Positions 60,269 through 64,000 of a stretch of 64,000 bases of DNA are shown here, piece after piece. Source of the stretch: Pseudarthrobacter naphthalenicus (GTDB taxonomy: Bacteria > Actinomycetota > Actinomycetes > Actinomycetales > Micrococcaceae); NCBI RefSeq assembly GCF_029076445.1, contig NZ_JARESG010000005.1, positions 1 to 64,000 of the forward strand, given 5' to 3'. The position numbers were made by a program, and so were the translations under genes. Numbering within the stretch: the stretch's first letter is position 1; each line of letters opens with the position of its first letter. The notes under the pieces were generated by a model. It was not told the origin of the DNA, did not search any database, and saw nothing but the letters and a program-made list of their open reading frames with translations.

Positions 60269-61909
60269 TTGTCAGAGCAGAACGCACCAGGCAGTCATAC
60301 CGGGCCGGCGGGGGAGTCCGCCGCCTCCCGGTTCAGGCCATCGGCGGTGGCTGCAGTCCGACTGGCCGGCATCGGGGAGGCCATCGGCGTGCAGGTGCCG
60401 GGTGCATCGGCTGCCGTAAGCGTCACGGGAATCTCGCTCAATTCACGCACGGTGGAACGTGGCGACCTCTACGTCGCCCTGCCGGGTGGTTCCCGCCACG
60501 GAGCGGACTTCGCCGGCCAGGCCGTGGAGCGGGGCGCCGTGGCCGTCCTGACCGACGACGCCGGCGCCCGGCTGCTGGCACTTTCCGCCGACACCGCGGT
60601 CCCCGTGCTTGTGGTGGACAGTCCCCGCAACGTGGTGGGTCCTTTGTCCGCCATGATCTACCGGAGCCAGCCTCCCGCCGGACACCCGCCCCGCCTGTTC
60701 GGGGTCACGGGCACAAACGGCAAGACCACCACCACGTATTTCCTCAACTCTCTCCTTCGCGCGCTGGGACAACGGGCCGGCCTGATCGGAACCATCGAAA
60801 TACTCGCCGGCGGGGAGCCCATCCCCAGCCTCCTCACGACGCCCGAGTCAACGGACGTGCACGGCCTCCTGGCGCTCATGCGGGAGCGCGGCCTGGATGC
60901 GGCCTCCATGGAAGTGTCCTCCCACGCCATCTCCTTCCAGCGCGTCGACGGGGTGGTCTTCGACGTCGCCGGGTTCACCAACCTGACCCAGGACCACCTG
61001 GACCTGCACGGCACCATGGACGACTACTTCGCCACCAAGGCCGAACTTTTCACGTCCCGCCGTGCCCGCGCCGCCGTGGTGATGGTCGACGACGAATGGG
61101 GCCGCAGGCTTGCCGCCGCGGCCGGGATTCCGGTCACGACCGTCGCGTCTGCCCCCGGCAACGGTCCCGCCGACTGGACAGTCACCTCGACGGCGCCCCG
61201 CGGGCTGGGCACCGAATTCACCCTCAGCGGTCCGGACGAGGCCCGGCTGAAGATCCACACCGGGTTGCCCGGCGCCTTCAACGTCGCCAACGCCGCACTG
61301 GCCAGCGTGATGGTCCTGGCCAGCGGAGTGGAAACCGCCGCTCTGCAGACCGCCCTGGACAGCCATGATCCCTTCACCGTTGCGGTGCCCGGCCGTATGC
61401 AGCTCGTCGCCGAGGAGCCCGCCGCCGTCGTCGATTTCGCGCACAACACCGACGCGCTGGCCCGCGCGCTCGAGGCTGTCCGGTCACCTCTTCCCGGCTC
61501 CCGGGTGATCGTTGTTTTCGGCGCCACCGGGCAGCGGGACCAAGGCAAGCGCCCTGCCATGGGAGCCATCGCAGCACAGCTCGCCGACGTTCTGATCGTC
61601 ACGGATGACGATCCCCATGACGAGGACGCACAGGCCATCCGCGCTGACGTGCTGGCGGGTGCCAGGGCCGCGCAGGAACAGGGGGCCCTCACGTGCGTCA
61701 TCGAGGAAATCCACCCCCGGGCGGCGGCCATCAACCGTGCCGCCGAGCTGGCCCGGCGGCAGGACACCATCCTCGTTGCCGGCCGCGGCCACGAGGTCTG
61801 GCAAGAGGTCAAGGGCGTCAACCTCCCCCTCGACGACCGGGTGGAACTCCGGAACGCCTTGACAGCCAGGGGATTCACGGTTCTCCAAGACGAGCGGATA
61901 GAGTCCTAG
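60269..61909 (+). CDS. murE: UDP-MurNAc-tripeptide synthetase MurE (probably L-lysine-adding)
   Basis: A 546-residue Mur ligase adding the third residue of the peptidoglycan stem. The ATP loop is GVTGTNGKTTTTYFL (Lys152). TTPESTDVHGLLALM and MEVSSHAISFQRV are family motifs. The substrate-selecting motif reads TDDDPHDED (445-453), where diaminopimelate enzymes have DNPR; this points to lysine. The start is TTG 60269, with GGAG 6 nt upstream. It follows ftsI by 26 nt and precedes murF by 6 nt. Confidence 0.94.
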   Translation: MSEQNAPGSHTGPAGESAASRFRPSAVAAVRLAGIGEAIGVQVPGASAAVSVTGISLNSRTVERGDLYVALPGGSRHGADFAGQAVERGAVAVLTDDAGARLLALSADTAVPVLVVDSPRNVVGPLSAMIYRSQPPAGHPPRLFGVTGTNGKTTTTYFLNSLLRALGQRAGLIGTIEILAGGEPIPSLLTTPESTDVHGLLALMRERGLDAASMEVSSHAISFQRVDGVVFDVAGFTNLTQDHLDLHGTMDDYFATKAELFTSRRARAAVVMVDDEWGRRLAAAAGIPVTTVASAPGNGPADWTVTSTAPRGLGTEFTLSGPDEARLKIHTGLPGAFNVANAALASVMVLASGVETAALQTALDSHDPFTVAVPGRMQLVAEEPAAVVDFAHNTDALARALEAVRSPLPGSRVIVVFGATGQRDQGKRPAMGAIAAQLADVLIVTDDDPHDEDAQAIRADVLAGARAAQEQGALTCVIEEIHPRAAAINRAAELARRQDTILVAGRGHEVWQEVKGVNLPLDDRVELRNALTARGFTVLQDERIES

Positions 61910-61915
61910 ACCGAG

Positions 61916-63382
61916 ATGATTGCATTTACTGCGGCGGAAATCGCCGAAATCACAAACGGCCGCCTGGACGCCGATCCGGGGATCACCCCGCAATCGGTGG
62001 TCACCGATTCGCGCGACGCCGTGCCCGGGGCGCTTTACGTCGCGAAGCCCGGTGAACACGCGGACGGGCACGACTTCGTGGCGGCCGCTTTCAGCCAAGG
62101 TGCCGTGCTGGCCCTCGCGGAGCGACCTGTTCCCGGGCCCAACGGAACGAACTATCCGACAGTACTGGTCCAGGACGCGGTCCTCGCCCTGGGTGCCCTG
62201 GCCGCCGAAGCCGTCCGCCGCATCCGCGCGGTCCGGGCGTCGGCCGGCGAATCCCTGACAGTCATCGGCATCACCGGCTCGGCCGGAAAGACCACAACGA
62301 AGGACCTGCTCGCCGGGATCCTCTCAACCCAAGGCAACACCGTGGCCCCTCAGGGCTCCTACAACGGCGAGGTCGGCGTGCCGCTCACGGTCTTCGGGGC
62401 GGACGCCGGGACCCGCTTCCTGGTCATCGAAATGGGTGCCACCGGCATCGGCCACATCCGCTACCTGGCTGACATGGTCAAGCCGGACATCGGAGTGGTC
62501 CTGGGCGTTGGCACCGCCCACGCAGGGGAGTTCGGCGGCGTCGAAAATATCGTGCTCGCCAAGGGCGAACTGGTGGAGGCACTTGCGCCCACCGGCACAG
62601 CCGTGCTGAACCTCGACGACGACCGGGTGGCAGGCATGCGTCCGCGCACCGTCGCAGCGGTGCTGGGTTTCTCCGCGGAGGACCGTCCCGACGCGGCAGT
62701 GCGGGCAGTCAACCCGGACACCAACAGTGCCGGAAACCCGGAATTCGACCTCGTCCTTCCCGGCAGCGATGCCGGCCTCCACGTGAGCAGCGGACTGATC
62801 GGTGCCCACCACACCGGCAATCTCCTGGCGGCAGCCGCAGCAGCGCACGCAGCCGGTGTGCCGGGCACGGACATCGCAGCGTCCCTGGCCGGCCAGTCAG
62901 CAGCCAGCCGCTGGCGGATGGAACGCACGGAACGCCCGGACGGGGTTACCGTCATCAACGACGCCTACAACGCCAACCCCGAGTCCATGCGCGCCGCCCT
63001 GCGCACCCTGGCAGACCTGGGGCGCGGACGCCGCACCTGGGCCGTGCTGGGAGCCATGCTGGAGCTGGGGCCGGATTCCATCCGTGAGCACACAGCCGTA
63101 GGAACCCAAGTGGTCCGGCTCAACATTTCGCGGCTGGTGGTGGTTGGCCGCGAGGCACGCGCCCTCTATGTTTCCGCAGTCCAGGAAGGCTCCTGGGGCG
63201 ACGAATGTGTGTTCGCCGAAAACGTCGAGGAAGCCTACTCGCTCCTTGATGCCGAGCTGGAACCCGGTGACCTGGTGCTCTTCAAGTCCTCCAACAGCGT
63301 CGGGCTTCGGCATTTGGGTGATCGGATAGCATTACCCCCACAATCCACGGAACCTGCCGAAGAAAGGAGCGAGCTGCTGTGA
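61916..63382 (+). CDS. murF: UDP-MurNAc-tripeptide:D-Ala-D-Ala ligase
   Basis: A 488-residue Mur ligase that adds D-Ala-D-Ala to complete the pentapeptide. MIAFTAAEIAEITNGRL starts the domain. The ATP loop is GITGSAGKTTTKDLLAGIL. PQGSYNGEVGVPLTV, EMGATGIGHIRYLADM and VINDAYNANPESMRAAL are the murF signatures. ATG 61916 follows murE by 6 nt. Its stop overlaps the mraY start (GTGA). Confidence 0.95.
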   Translation: MIAFTAAEIAEITNGRLDADPGITPQSVVTDSRDAVPGALYVAKPGEHADGHDFVAAAFSQGAVLALAERPVPGPNGTNYPTVLVQDAVLALGALAAEAVRRIRAVRASAGESLTVIGITGSAGKTTTKDLLAGILSTQGNTVAPQGSYNGEVGVPLTVFGADAGTRFLVIEMGATGIGHIRYLADMVKPDIGVVLGVGTAHAGEFGGVENIVLAKGELVEALAPTGTAVLNLDDDRVAGMRPRTVAAVLGFSAEDRPDAAVRAVNPDTNSAGNPEFDLVLPGSDAGLHVSSGLIGAHHTGNLLAAAAAAHAAGVPGTDIAASLAGQSAASRWRMERTERPDGVTVINDAYNANPESMRAALRTLADLGRGRRTWAVLGAMLELGPDSIREHTAVGTQVVRLNISRLVVVGREARALYVSAVQEGSWGDECVFAENVEEAYSLLDAELEPGDLVLFKSSNSVGLRHLGDRIALPPQSTEPAEERSELL

Positions 63383-64000
63383 TTGCACTTTTGATCGGCG
63401 CGGGACTGGCCCTGCTGTTCGCCCTGGTGGGAACCCCCCTGTTTATCCGCCTCCTTGTCCGCAAAAGCTACGGGCAGTTCATCCGCGATGACGGACCCAC
63501 ATCCCATCACACCAAACGCGGCACTCCCACCATGGGCGGAACCGTGGTGGTGGGAGCAGTGCTCCTCAGCTACGGCCTGACCCACCTGATCATGTGGCTG
63601 ATGAACCCGGCGTCCGCCGGACCGTCGGCGTCGGCCCTGATCCTCCTGTTCCTCATGGTCGGCATGGGGCTGGTCGGCTTCCTCGATGACTTCATCAAGA
63701 TCTCGCGCCAACGCAGCCTTGGCCTGGACGCGAAAGCCAAACTCATCCTTCAGGCGGCGGTGGGCATCGCCTTCGCCATCCTCGCCCTGAACTTCCCCGA
63801 TCCCCAGGGCCTGACCCCGGCGTCGACAAAAATTTCCCTGGTCCGCGACATCCCCTGGCTGGACCTGGCCTTCGGCGGCACGGTCATCGGCGCCATCCTG
63901 TTCGTCCTCTGGTCCAACCTGATCGTGACGGCAGCTACCAACGGCGTGAACCTCACGGACGGGCTGGACGGGCTGGCCGCCGGCGCCGCTGTGATGGTGT
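63379..64000 (+). CDS. mraY: Phospho-MurNAc-pentapeptide translocase MraY, 5' part
   Basis: The frame runs off the right edge after about 207 codons. GTG 63379 overlaps the murF stop, with AGGAG 9 nt upstream. The product starts MIALLIGAGLALLFALVG (TM1). HHTKRGTPTMGG is the MraY signature loop, followed by GLVGFLDDFIKISRQRSLGL with the Asp pair. NLTDGLDGLAAG lies at the window edge. It moves phospho-MurNAc-pentapeptide onto undecaprenyl phosphate to give lipid I. Confidence 0.95.
   Translation, partial: MIALLIGAGLALLFALVGTPLFIRLLVRKSYGQFIRDDGPTSHHTKRGTPTMGGTVVVGAVLLSYGLTHLIMWLMNPASAGPSASALILLFLMVGMGLVGFLDDFIKISRQRSLGLDAKAKLILQAAVGIAFAILALNFPDPQGLTPASTKISLVRDIPWLDLAFGGTVIGAILFVLWSNLIVTAATNGVNLTDGLDGLAAGAAVMV

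Overview
This is a 64 kb stretch of a GC-rich actinobacterial chromosome. It carries no insertion sequence, prophage, CRISPR array or integrase other than a XerD-type housekeeping recombinase. Gene content and order (TPR protein-HAD-tlyA-nadK-recN-pyrG-nudix-xerD; parA-scpA-scpB-rluB-tyrA-cmk-plsC-der; gcvH-garA-merR-DUF151-merR; pknL/Rv2175c/idsA neighbourhood; mraZ-rsmH-ftsL-ftsI-murE-murF-mraY), frequent GTG/TTG starts, and no mycolic-acid genes point to the order Micrococcales. Arthrobacter or Pseudarthrobacter is the most likely genus group. The MurE sequence (DDPH in place of the DNPR signature) fits the L-lysine peptidoglycan of that group. These assignments rest on recalled family knowledge and synteny with Mycobacterium and Streptomyces; no database search was run.

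Layout. 1-565: the 3' end of a 5S rRNA, a strong terminator, and a non-coding spacer with a 21-bp inverted repeat. 566-10850: a co-directional housekeeping block for translation, NAD and CTP synthesis and DNA repair. It starts with a TPR protein that has a five-unit 120-bp internal repeat and ends with XerD. 10852-21603: a carbon-metabolism insert between xerD and parA. It holds a MutT-type nudix gene, the methylcitrate cycle (gntR-prpD-prpB-prpC on the minus strand, prpE divergent), and a DcuSR/CitAB-type two-component system divergent from a DctA C4-dicarboxylate symporter. 21827-29835: chromosome segregation and ribosome biogenesis (parA, scpA, scpB, rluB, tyrA, cmk, plsC, der). 29984-31758: tRNA-Pro(GGG), a small secreted His/Asp/Tyr/Gly-rich protein and an Fpg/Nei glycosylase.

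32030-39715: gcvH, the FHA protein GarA/OdhI, two MerR regulators flanking a DUF151 nuclease-like protein, an orphan ParA-type ATPase, and pyruvate carboxylase. 39725-47546: a long perfect palindrome, long-chain acyl-CoA synthetase, ROK glucokinase, a membrane protein, two tandem alpha/beta hydrolases, a second PlsC, and class II DAHP synthase. 47704-54882: a PASTA Ser/Thr kinase, a LysM/lytic transglycosylase, an Rv2175c-type DNA-binding protein, a polyprenyl diphosphate synthase with an upstream lipoprotein, and DNA polymerase IV. 55147-64000: a DUF3040 membrane protein, then the dcw cluster from mraZ to a right-truncated mraY. The mraZ promoter carries three GTGG boxes at exact 10-bp spacing.

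The genes connect around central carbon flux and the cell envelope. Propionate enters by PrpE and the methylcitrate cycle and leaves as succinate and pyruvate. DctA imports C4 acids, Pyc refills oxaloacetate, and GarA is the phospho-switch on 2-oxoglutarate metabolism in relatives. The PASTA kinase, lytic transglycosylase and dcw genes form the envelope half. I found no clearly new multi-gene defence or mobile system. The most unusual signals are regulatory: paired TGTATACA operators, several start-proximal -10 hexamers implying leaderless mRNAs, Crp-like sites before dctA and pyc, palindromes at the second merR, and dispersed-type inverted repeats.
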